Positions 25,681 to 32,482 of a DNA stretch of 64,000 bases are shown one piece after another. The DNA comes from Hymenobacter sp. YIM 151858-1 (GTDB lineage Bacteria > Bacteroidota > Bacteroidia > Cytophagales > Hymenobacteraceae). The translations under genes and the position numbers were made by a program. The notes beneath the pieces are model-generated. The model had not been told where the DNA came from and did no database searches. It saw only the letters and a list, made by a program, of their open reading frames with translations. The DNA lies in NCBI RefSeq assembly GCF_025979705.1, contig NZ_CP110136.1:3782001-3846000 (forward strand), given 5' to 3'. Within the stretch, counting starts at the first letter, position 1. Each line of letters opens with the position of its first letter.

Positions 25681-27864
25681 TTACCGGGCCGAAGCCGGTA
25701 CCGATTGTACCGGCAGCGGCATGAGCTGTTGCCAAAGCGCGTAATAAGCTCCGCCGGCACTCAGCAGCTCGTCGTGGGTGCCTTCTTCCAGCAGCTCCCC
25801 GGCGCCGAGCACCACAATTTTGTCGGCGTGCATTACGGTGCTGAGGCGGTGAGCAATCAGCAGCACGGTTTTGCCCGCGTCGCGGAACTGCTGCAGCGTG
25901 CGCTGCACGTACTGCTCCGAAATAGTGTCGAGGGCCGAGGTGGCTTCGTCCAGAATCAGGATTTCGGGGTTGCGGTACAAGGCGCGGGCAATAGCCAGGC
26001 GCTGCTTCTGGCCGCCCGAAAGACCGGCGCCCCGCTCGCCCAGCATGGTGCCAAAGCCGTAGGGCAGCTTCTCGATGAACTCCAGAATGCCCAACTGCCG
26101 GCAAATGGCAATGATGCGGTGCAGGTCGGGCTCGGTGTCGCCCACGGCAATGTTCTCGACGATGCTGCCGCTAAACAAATCAATTTGCTGCGGCACCACG
26201 CTCACCACCCGGCGCAGGCTTTCGGGCTGCAAGTGTCGGATATCGAGCCCGCCGATGGTAATGCTGCCGCCGTTGAGCGGATACAAACCCTGTAGCAACG
26301 ACAGCAGCGTGGTTTTGCCCGAGCCGCTTTCGCCCACGATACCCGTGATGGCGCCCTTGGGGATGTGCAACGACAGGCTGCGGAACACGGTGCCGCGCGT
26401 GTTGTAGGCAAAAGCCACGTCGCGCAGCTGAATGTCGCCGGTGAGTTCGGGTGTCAGCTCGGCTTTGTTCTCGTGCGATTCGCGCTCTAGGTCGATAATT
26501 TCGAACAGGCGGTCGGCAGCAATCAGGGCATCCTGCACGGTGCGGTTGGCCCCGATGAGGCTGGTGGCCGGCCCCGTGAAGTACCCGATTACGGCGTAAA
26601 ACGACAGCAGCTCACCGGGCGTCAGCTCGTGGTCGAGCACGTAGTACGAGCCCACCCACAGCAGCCCGATGCGGAACAGCTGCGACACGAACTCGGCGGC
26701 CGCGCCGCCCGCAATGCCGTGCTTGCCCGAAAAATACACCGTGCGCAGCAAGGCAATAAAGCGGTTCTCGGTTCGCTCGCCGGCAAAGCTTTCCATACCG
26801 AAGCGCTTGATAGTGCCCATGGCCGTAATCGACTCCACGAGCTGCGACTCCAGCTCGGCGCTTTGCTCCATCAGCCGGCGCTGGTAGCGGCGGTTCAGGC
26901 GGTTTTGCAGCCAATAAATCGCGCCGTACAGCGGCAATATGCCCAGCATCAGCACGGCCAGCTTCCAGTCGTAGGTGAACATCAGCCCGAACGAGAACAC
27001 CACGGTAAAGAGGTTCACCAGCAGACCTAGGGCCGTATCGTTCACGAAGGCCCGGATCTTCACCGCGTCGTTCACGCGCGAAATGATTTCGCCCACCCGC
27101 ATCGTATCGAAGAAGGTTTGCGGCAGCTTCAGCAGGTGGTTGTAGTACCCCAGAATCAGCCGGGCATCAATCTGCTGGCCGGTTTGCAGGGCCAGCAGGC
27201 TTTTCATGCCGCCGATAAACGTCTGGAACAGCAGCAGGAGCAACATGCCCACGCTCAGCAGGTTCAGCAGGTTGCGGTTGCCATCTACCAGCACATGGTC
27301 GACGATTTTCTGCACGTACACCGACATGGCCAGGCCCAGCACCGTGTACATGGCCGCCCCAAACAGGGCCTGCGTCATCACGGAGCGGTGCGGCCGAATC
27401 AGCTGCCAAAACCGACCTAGGACGGACACCTTATGGTCGCCGGGCTGAAAGGAGGTATCGGGCGCCAGCAGCAGCAGCACGCCCGTCCACTGCTCCTTAA
27501 ACTGGGCCAGTGCCACGCGGTGCAGCTGCCCGTCGGCGGGGTCCATGTACTGCACGTGCTTTTTCGTAACGCGGTACACCACCACGTAGTGGTGCAGCTG
27601 GTTGGCCAGCACCACGTGCGCCACGGCCGGCAGCGGTATTTTGCTGAGGCTTTCGAGGGTGCCCTTCACGCCTTTGGCCTGAAACCCTAGGTGGTTGGCG
27701 GCCTTAATCATGCCCACCAGGTTGGTGCCGCGCTGGTCGGTGGTGGCGTATTGCCGGATTCGCGCTACCGGCAGCAGCAGCTTGTAGTGCGCGGCCACGG
27801 AGGCCAGGCAAGCCGCCCCGCAATCCGTAATGTCGCGCTGCCGAATTTTAACAGCCTTCCGCAT
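25681..27864 (-). CDS. C39 peptidase-containing bacteriocin-type ABC exporter
   Basis: A 727-residue protein that should cleave double-glycine leaders and export the mature peptides. The N-terminal C39 peptidase (about residues 1-135) has Cys15 in ITDCGAACL, His92 in LHHYVVVY and Asp108 in YMDPADG, the full catalytic set. A six-helix transmembrane domain follows (about 150-440), then an ATPase with Walker A GESGSGKTT (510-518), signature LSGGQKQR and Walker B ILILDEATSALD. It works with the HlyD-like adaptor 82 bp upstream, and its probable substrates are the two double-glycine peptides at 29418-29848. All motifs are intact. Confidence 0.95.
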   Translation of the reverse strand: MRKAVKIRQRDITDCGAACLASVAAHYKLLLPVARIRQYATTDQRGTNLVGMIKAANHLGFQAKGVKGTLESLSKIPLPAVAHVVLANQLHHYVVVYRVTKKHVQYMDPADGQLHRVALAQFKEQWTGVLLLLAPDTSFQPGDHKVSVLGRFWQLIRPHRSVMTQALFGAAMYTVLGLAMSVYVQKIVDHVLVDGNRNLLNLLSVGMLLLLLFQTFIGGMKSLLALQTGQQIDARLILGYYNHLLKLPQTFFDTMRVGEIISRVNDAVKIRAFVNDTALGLLVNLFTVVFSFGLMFTYDWKLAVLMLGILPLYGAIYWLQNRLNRRYQRRLMEQSAELESQLVESITAMGTIKRFGMESFAGERTENRFIALLRTVYFSGKHGIAGGAAAEFVSQLFRIGLLWVGSYYVLDHELTPGELLSFYAVIGYFTGPATSLIGANRTVQDALIAADRLFEIIDLERESHENKAELTPELTGDIQLRDVAFAYNTRGTVFRSLSLHIPKGAITGIVGESGSGKTTLLSLLQGLYPLNGGSITIGGLDIRHLQPESLRRVVSVVPQQIDLFSGSIVENIAVGDTEPDLHRIIAICRQLGILEFIEKLPYGFGTMLGERGAGLSGGQKQRLAIARALYRNPEILILDEATSALDTISEQYVQRTLQQFRDAGKTVLLIAHRLSTVMHADKIVVLGAGELLEEGTHDELLSAGGAYYALWQQLMPLPVQSVPASAR

Positions 27865-27946
27865 AAAGAGAAGCCGGAAGCCGCCTGCAGCAACCCTCCG
27901 GAAGCTTAATTACTAGGTGATGGATGGACAACGGCAGGTGCAGTAC

Positions 27947-29098
27947 CTAGGCCGCGCCGTTTTGGGTGGGGTTAAACCAGTTGTCGGCTTTGTCGAAGAG
28001 CAACTGCCACAGCGTGCGGCGGGCCAGCAAAAAGCGCCCGCGTACCGTCATGCCTTTGCGCAACGAGCCGCGGTAGCCGTTCTTCAGCTCCAGGTAGGAG
28101 CGCTGCAGGCGGCAGCGCACCTTAAATACCGGCTGCTGCTCGTTCACGAGCACAAAGTCGCGGGCCACGTCGGTTACCTGGCCTTCCACCAGGCCCCACT
28201 GGTTGTAGTCGAACGCATCCACCTGAAAGCGCACCGGCATGCCCACGCGCAGGTAGCCTATGTCCTTCGGCGACACGTAGCACTCGGCCAGCAGCGCTCC
28301 ATCGGGCGAAATCTGGCCCAGCAGCTCGCCGGCCTGCACGTAGCTGCCCGCGTATTTGCCGGCCATTTGCTGCACGGTGCCGTTTACCGGCGCCGTCAGG
28401 GCAAACAGGCGCTGCTCTTGCTGCAGCTTTTGGCGTTGGCCGCGCAGCTCGGCCAGCTGGGCGCGGTGCGTGTTCAGGTCGGCTTGCCACTGGCTGCGTT
28501 GCGTGGCCGCCTGCACGCGTATTTCGTCGAGCAACTTGCGGTAGGCAAAAGCTTTTTCCTCGAGCTCGATGCGGGCAATTACCCGCTCTGCATACAAACG
28601 GCGGCTGGTGGCCAGCTCGCGGGCACTTTTGCTTAACTGATTGCGCAGCAGCTGCTGTTGGTAGCTGAATTGGGCCGCTTGCTGCCCGTAGAGCTGCGTG
28701 CGCAGCCCGCCGGCGGGCGCAGCCATGCCGCGCACCAGCACTTCCAAATCCTTTACAAAAGCTTCCTTTTCGGTTTGTTGGCGCTGATTCAGGTCGAGTT
28801 GGGCCTGCATGGCCGCCGATTGCAGCACCAGCAGCGTATCGCCCTTGCGCACGGCCTGGTTTTCGCGCACGTACTGGCGCGTAATCGTGCCAGCTACCAA
28901 CGGGCGTATCTCGGTTTTCTCGGCCAAGGGGCGCAGGGTGCCGCTGGCCTGCGTCGATACATTAAAGCTGACCAGTGGCAAGGCCACTGCCGCACCCAGC
29001 AGCGCCGCCAACGAGCACAAGTAAATGGCCCGGTTGGTGCGGCTGAATTGGTGCAGGTACTCCATAGCAAAATCCGACCTGTGTTCCGAATTGCTCAT
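27947..29098 (-). CDS. HlyD-family membrane-fusion (adaptor) protein
   Basis: A 383-residue type I secretion adaptor. A single membrane helix at about residues 25-48 (IYLCSLAALLGAAVALPLV) anchors it; a lipoyl/barrel-sandwich segment (KTEIRPLVAGTITRQYVREN) is split by a long coiled-coil hairpin (about 95-215), and a second half follows (LFALTAPVNGTVQQMAGKYA). It links the C39 ABC exporter to the outer membrane. No TolC-type gene is present here, so the outer membrane exit must be encoded elsewhere. A terminator-like hairpin separates it from the upstream peptide genes. Confidence 0.92.
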   Translation of the reverse strand: MSNSEHRSDFAMEYLHQFSRTNRAIYLCSLAALLGAAVALPLVSFNVSTQASGTLRPLAEKTEIRPLVAGTITRQYVRENQAVRKGDTLLVLQSAAMQAQLDLNQRQQTEKEAFVKDLEVLVRGMAAPAGGLRTQLYGQQAAQFSYQQQLLRNQLSKSARELATSRRLYAERVIARIELEEKAFAYRKLLDEIRVQAATQRSQWQADLNTHRAQLAELRGQRQKLQQEQRLFALTAPVNGTVQQMAGKYAGSYVQAGELLGQISPDGALLAECYVSPKDIGYLRVGMPVRFQVDAFDYNQWGLVEGQVTDVARDFVLVNEQQPVFKVRCRLQRSYLELKNGYRGSLRKGMTVRGRFLLARRTLWQLLFDKADNWFNPTQNGAA

Positions 29099-29115
29099 GC
29101 TAAGTCGCTATTGCT

Positions 29116-29161
29116 GAAAAAGATTATGCTTCCGCAACGGAAACCATCGCGGAAGCATAAT
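29116..29161 (-). terminator. Hairpin between peptide genes and exporter genes
   Basis: Perfect 13-bp arms ATTATGCTTCCGC (29123-29135) and GCGGAAGCATAAT (29149-29161); on the minus strand the stem is followed by CTTTTTC. It lies downstream of the small peptide genes and 25 bp upstream of the hlyD start. A leaky terminator here would give abundant peptide mRNA and less exporter mRNA, a common arrangement for bacteriocins. Confidence 0.8.
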
Positions 29162-29264
29162 TAAGCGTGTTGCAGTAGTAAGCTAGCGTGTGACGTCGGG
29201 CAATTAATTGCGCATGATTACACGCCGCATACTTGCAACAATCATTTAAGTTGGCGGCTATTTA

Positions 29265-29411
29265 TTAATGCGTGAGGTAATAAATAGTCTCGCCTACCGA
29301 TTTGCCAAAACGATAAATGAAATAGGCGGCTATCAGAAACAACAGCGGTTGAAAACGTTTGTCGTGCAATGCCGTTTCTGCGAACTCACAGATTGCTTCT
29401 TTGAGAGCCAT
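29265..29411 (-). CDS. 48-residue membrane peptide resembling the C-terminus of the bacteriocin-like peptide
   Basis: A short gene starting ATG 6 bp after the stop of the double-glycine peptide at 29418-29612. The product begins MALKEAICEFAETALHDKRF, has one hydrophobic helix (PLLFLIAAYFIYRF) and ends GKSVGETIYYLTH. The upstream peptide ends GKAAGEFIYYATHKK, so the last 13 residues share a GKxxGExIYYxTH pattern (9 of 13 positions). Unlike its neighbours it has no double-glycine leader, so it should not be exported by the C39 transporter. Position and mimicry suggest a cognate immunity protein, or a leaderless partner peptide. No family was recognised. Coding is inferred from the shared motif and tight spacing. 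Confidence 0.7.
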   Translation of the reverse strand: MALKEAICEFAETALHDKRFQPLLFLIAAYFIYRFGKSVGETIYYLTH

Positions 29412-29417
29412 AGCCTA

Positions 29418-29612
29418 TTACTTTTTATGCGTGGCGTAGTAGATGAATTCACCGGCGGCTTTGCCAGCTTCGTAGATGGCTACGCCCGCCGCAGCGGCGG
29501 CCCCAATAGCCAGGAAGGGGGCCAGAAAGACACCACCTTCGGTTTCCAGGATTTCTTCATCCGACAGCTCAACCGTGCTGAAATCGGAAGCGGTGAGTAG
29601 TTGCAGGCTCAT
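29418..29612 (-). CDS. Double-glycine leader bacteriocin-like peptide B
   Basis: A 64-residue precursor. Residues 1-27 form an acidic leader (ELSDEEILETEGG) ending in the Gly-Gly cleavage site read by C39 peptidases. The predicted mature peptide of 37 residues begins VFLAPFLAIG, is rich in Ala and Gly with small-residue motifs (IGAAAAAGVA, AGKAAGEF), and ends in IYYATHKK. This is the profile of class II, possibly two-peptide, membrane-active bacteriocins. It lies 29 bp after peptide A and 6 bp before the 48-residue ORF. Activity is inferred, not known. Confidence 0.85.
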   Translation of the reverse strand: MSLQLLTASDFSTVELSDEEILETEGGVFLAPFLAIGAAAAAGVAIYEAGKAAGEFIYYATHKK

Positions 29613-29641
29613 CTGATGTATCAGCTTGAAAGTGACCTGAA

Positions 29642-29848
29642 TTATTTAGCGGCATCCTGGTAGCCGCTGTACACGCCAGCCGCGAAGATGCCCGTGGCAG
29701 CAAGGCCAGCAGCAGCCCAGCCAGCAGCCTTAGCGGTAATTACATAGCCGCCGATTACGAGCGGAAACAGGCCGCCGTCAACCATTTCGAGCTCCTGGAT
29801 GCTCATTTCGGCTACGTTGCAGTTGTTCAGGTCGAGAGTCTTGTTCAT
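29642..29848 (-). CDS. Double-glycine leader bacteriocin-like peptide A
   Basis: A 68-residue precursor with leader MNKTLDLNNCNVAEMSIQEL followed by EMVDGG, the Gly-Gly pair being residues 25-26. The predicted 42-residue mature peptide starts LFPLVIGGYV, has a strongly hydrophobic Gly/Ala-rich helix (WAAAGLAATGIFAAG) with GxxxG-like spacing, and ends SGYQDAAK. It pairs naturally with peptide B as a two-component bacteriocin. First gene of the minus-strand unit; a 340-bp AT-rich region lies upstream. The leaders of A and B are similar in pattern but not in sequence. Confidence 0.85.
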   Translation of the reverse strand: MNKTLDLNNCNVAEMSIQELEMVDGGLFPLVIGGYVITAKAAGWAAAGLAATGIFAAGVYSGYQDAAK

Positions 29849-30188
29849 CTCAATGAAAGTTCAAAAGGGTTTGTGGAGACCCCGCCCAAAAGGCGAGGCG
29901 TGGTGAGCAGAACGAACACATTGGTCGCGACCCGAAGCGGTTGTCCTGTCGCAAATAACCATCCCTTTTTAGGCCATCAGCAATAGTAGGTTTGTATCAA
30001 TTTTGGGATTTTGTAAATTAATTTATTTAATGTTAACGCTGGTGTATGTACACTGATTATAGGGTCATGTGTAAATAACTAAGCAACTAATTATATTTCA
30101 TGCTTGCATCATGTGGGTGTGATATTTTGTGCTATGATAATTCATTAGATGTTTGATTTGTTTATAGAATAGCATTCATAAACTAGAA
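29849..30188. other. AT-rich intergenic region upstream of the peptide genes
   Basis: No gene was found in these 340 bp. The part from about 29,990 to 30,190 is far more AT-rich than the rest of the window, which suggests a promoter/regulatory region or recent acquisition. A TACTATTG on the minus strand near 29,980 is one base away from the -7 consensus. No CCTAGG occurs anywhere between about 27.95 and 31.8 kb. Confidence 0.6.
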
Positions 30189-30680
30189 TTACAAATCCAT
30201 TGAGTGGTTATTAAGAAAATGCGTTACGGCAAAAGATATCAGTGAATTACGCCCTTTGAGGCCCAGCTTTTGCCTGATGCGGGCGTAGTGATTATTAACC
30301 GTGGTGGGGCTAATAAAAAGCGCATCGGCAATTTGTTGTTGGGTATAGCCTTTGGCTAACAAGCGCAATACTTCGCCCTCACGCGCGCTCAGGGGCTCGG
30401 GCTGCGTGGGTAGTTCGGCCCCGGGTTGGGGTTTGCTGGGGGCTTGGGCCCAAGCTTGTTGGCCTTGCTGCAACTGCTCGCGCAGGTGCGCGCCACTGCG
30501 CACGAGGTGGCGCAGCGTGGGCAACTGTTCGCGGAGGGCGGTTTGGGTGTCGGCGGAGGCGTGTTTGCTTAGCAGGCCAAGCAGGTGCTGGTCGGTGTGC
30601 TGGCTAAGCGCGTGGCAAGCTTCGAGGAGGCGGTGTAGGCTGGCTGTTTCGGGCGAGGGTGGCTGAAAAGCGGCGGACAT
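30189..30680 (-). CDS. LuxR/GerE-type transcriptional regulator
   Basis: A 163-residue protein. Residues about 1-75 are helical with no receiver or autoinducer domain recognised; a Pro-rich linker (about 78-94) leads to a C-terminal GerE helix-turn-helix (EPLSAREGEVLRLLAKGYTQ, IADALFISPTTVNNHYARIR). It is encoded on the same strand upstream of the bacteriocin-like peptides, with 340 bp of AT-rich DNA between, so it is the best candidate for their regulator. An inverted repeat overlapping its own upstream region (30684-30710) may be an autoregulatory site. The signal it senses is unknown. Confidence 0.85.
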   Translation of the reverse strand: MSAAFQPPSPETASLHRLLEACHALSQHTDQHLLGLLSKHASADTQTALREQLPTLRHLVRSGAHLREQLQQGQQAWAQAPSKPQPGAELPTQPEPLSAREGEVLRLLAKGYTQQQIADALFISPTTVNNHYARIRQKLGLKGRNSLISFAVTHFLNNHSMDL

Positions 30681-30683
30681 GGA

Positions 30684-30710
30684 GCATATGTGTGGTGAAA
30701 GCGCATATGC
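30684..30710. promoter_or_regulatory. Dyad upstream of the LuxR-type gene
   Basis: GCATATG and CATATGC, 7-bp perfect arms 13 bases apart, begin 4 bp upstream of the regulator ATG. The size suits a dimeric helix-turn-helix regulator. Function is inferred from position alone. Confidence 0.4.
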
Positions 30711-31132
30711 AATAGGTGTGGTGTAGGGCGGCGTTGTGTCGGCAAATTAGACAAACTTTTATCGGTTCGATCAAATATGCTGGCCGCTATAATTGCCAAG
30801 GAATACTCTCGGGCAGTAAGCCGGGCTACTGGCTTTAGTCAATGTTTTCTATTAATAGCGCAACATCGGTGCCCCTGAACTTGAACAAAAACCTGTTGCA
30901 GGCGAACCGCCATTTGAAAGACCGAAAATGCAGGAACATGCTGAGCTGCAAGCCCATTGCAGTAACCCAGCACTTGGTGCATGGCCAGAGCATCGGTGGC
31001 ACCCTGCCAGGGCAGCAGCCGTAAAGCCATTGGGCCGGATGCCTGCGGCCTTCGAGGGAGCATAGCGAAGTACCTATTTTCCGGCGCCAAACGTATGGCT
31101 AGCCCACAGACACTCTTACAACCGCAGCACCA
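30711..31132. other. Intergenic region with no supported gene
   Basis: Short reading frames exist on both strands but none has a recognisable domain, signal peptide or gene-like context. The segment separates the bacteriocin-like locus from the membrane protein/PRC-barrel pair and probably holds their promoters; no clear TAnnTTTG was found. Confidence 0.5.
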
Positions 31133-31819
31133 ATGGCTGAAATCAATATCCAACGCAAAAAGAAAGCCGCTAGCCCGTGGCTACTCGTCCTGCTGGTCTT
31201 GCTGCTGGTGGGCCTGGGTATCTGGTACCTCGTAAGCCGCGACCCCGGCCCCGAGCAACCTGCCCCGCCCACGGCCCCGGCACCCGAAAGCACCGTAACG
31301 CCCGGGGCGCCCACTCACGATTCGGCCGCGGCCAGTGCTGCGGCTCCTACCGGCGACCCGTCGGTGGGGGCTTTGGCCAGTGAATCCGAAGCCGAGCCTG
31401 AAGCAGATGGTACCGCCGAGGCGGCTGACTTTTACGCTTTCGTGGCTGATGACCCTGCCTCAAGCGAGTACGCCCGGCGGGGCCTCGCGCTGCTCAGCGG
31501 CGTGTTGGTGAGCATGGCCGACCGCAACGACCTGCGCGACCCGGCCGTGGCCGAAAAGCGCAACGACCTGACCAGCGCCACCAGCCGCCTGAGCAGCGGC
31601 GGCTCGTTGCGGCCGGGCTTTGTGGCCGCCGCCGAGCTGATGCAGGAAATGCAGCGGCGGGGCTACACCACCGTGGAGCGCGAGGCCAACGCCCTGGTGG
31701 AGCAGGCCAACCAGCTAAGCGGCCGCACGGCCACGCCGGCCGAGCAGCAGGCCACCCAGGCTTTTTTTCAGCAGGCCGCCAATGTGCTGCGGGTGCTGGA
31801 AAAACCCGCCCAGACCTAG
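31133..31819 (+). CDS. Single-pass membrane protein of unknown function
   Basis: A 228-residue protein with a basic N-terminus (AEINIQRKKKAAS), one strong transmembrane helix at about residues 15-34 (PWLLVLLVLLLVGLGIWYLV), a long low-complexity Pro/Ala/Glu region (about 38-95) and a helical C-terminal domain (about 100-225) containing GLALLSGVLVSMADRNDLRD and LMQEMQRRGYTTVEREANAL. No family was recognised. It precedes a PRC-barrel gene by 44 bp on the same strand, so the two may function together, perhaps in envelope stress. Confidence 0.75.
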   Translation: MAEINIQRKKKAASPWLLVLLVLLLVGLGIWYLVSRDPGPEQPAPPTAPAPESTVTPGAPTHDSAAASAAAPTGDPSVGALASESEAEPEADGTAEAADFYAFVADDPASSEYARRGLALLSGVLVSMADRNDLRDPAVAEKRNDLTSATSRLSSGGSLRPGFVAAAELMQEMQRRGYTTVEREANALVEQANQLSGRTATPAEQQATQAFFQQAANVLRVLEKPAQT

Positions 31820-31863
31820 GGCCTCCTAATTCACCCAAACACCTTCTCCTCCTTTGATAGATT

Positions 31864-32403
31864 ATGGAAACCTCGCCCATACCCAGCGCCGATGGCATGC
31901 ACCTGGTGCGCCTGCGCGATTTGCGCGATTTTGAAGTGGCCGACGGTAGCCCCGATGTGCGGGGCTGGGCCGTACGCGGCGCCGACGGCAAAAAGTTTGG
32001 CGACGTGTACGAGCTGATTGTGGAGCCCGACGCCATGAAAGTGCGCTACCTCGACATCGAGCTGGATGCTGCCCTGAACATCAACAAGCACGAGCGCCAC
32101 ATACTGCTGCCGATTGGCGCGGCTGCCCTCGACGACGACGGCGACAACGTGTTTGTGCCCGCGCTTACCGCCGAATCGGTGCTTAACTACCCGCCCTACG
32201 TCGAAATCAGCATCAGCCGCGACTACGAGGAAGCCATGCTGCGGGCCTTGCAGCTGCCCGTGCCCACCCGCGACACGGCCTCGCCCTTTTACGACCAGCC
32301 CACCTACAGCGAGGATTATTTTTACCGCCAGCGGCGCCCGGCCGAGCTGTCGAGCTCGTTTAGGCGCCGCGAGGCCGACCCGGGCCCGGGTCCCATCGTG
32401 TAA
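31864..32403 (+). CDS. PRC-barrel domain protein
   Basis: A 179-residue protein with a PRC-barrel at about residues 15-80 (VRGWAVRGADGKKFGDVYEL, MKVRYLDIELD) and a second beta segment (RHILLPIGAAALDDDGDNVF) that is repeated in many PRC-barrel stress proteins. The C-terminal part has YFYRQRRPAELSSS and is probably disordered. PRC-barrels occur in the photosynthetic reaction-centre H subunit and in RimM; free-standing versions are of uncertain function. No signal peptide, so it is probably cytosolic. Convergent with the cys operon. Confidence 0.85.
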   Translation: METSPIPSADGMHLVRLRDLRDFEVADGSPDVRGWAVRGADGKKFGDVYELIVEPDAMKVRYLDIELDAALNINKHERHILLPIGAAALDDDGDNVFVPALTAESVLNYPPYVEISISRDYEEAMLRALQLPVPTRDTASPFYDQPTYSEDYFYRQRRPAELSSSFRRREADPGPGPIV

Positions 32404-32415
32404 GCCCTAGGTCGG

Positions 32416-32482
32416 GTTCTAAAGCCCCGCGCCCCGGCCCGTGCCACCAGGTGGCACGGGCCGGGGCGCGGGGCTTTAGAAC
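32416..32482. terminator. Very long terminator hairpin at the end of the cys operon
   Basis: Perfect arms of 33 bp (32416-32448 and 32450-32482) around a single central A; the arms read GTTCTAAAGCCCCGCGCCCC and on. It is bidirectional between the PRC-barrel gene and the CysG-TSUP gene, and contains the TAA stop codon of the latter. The arms are unusually long and GC-rich. Confidence 0.9.

Noticed and set aside
25681-27864. Possibility that the C39 exporter is a lipid flippase of MsbA type
   Set aside because: The N-terminal peptidase has an intact Cys15/His92/Asp108 set and double-glycine peptides are adjacent.
30842-31153. Short frames on both strands in the gap between the LuxR-type gene and the membrane protein
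   Set aside because: No signal, domain or gene-like spacing; they overlap each other and lack support.
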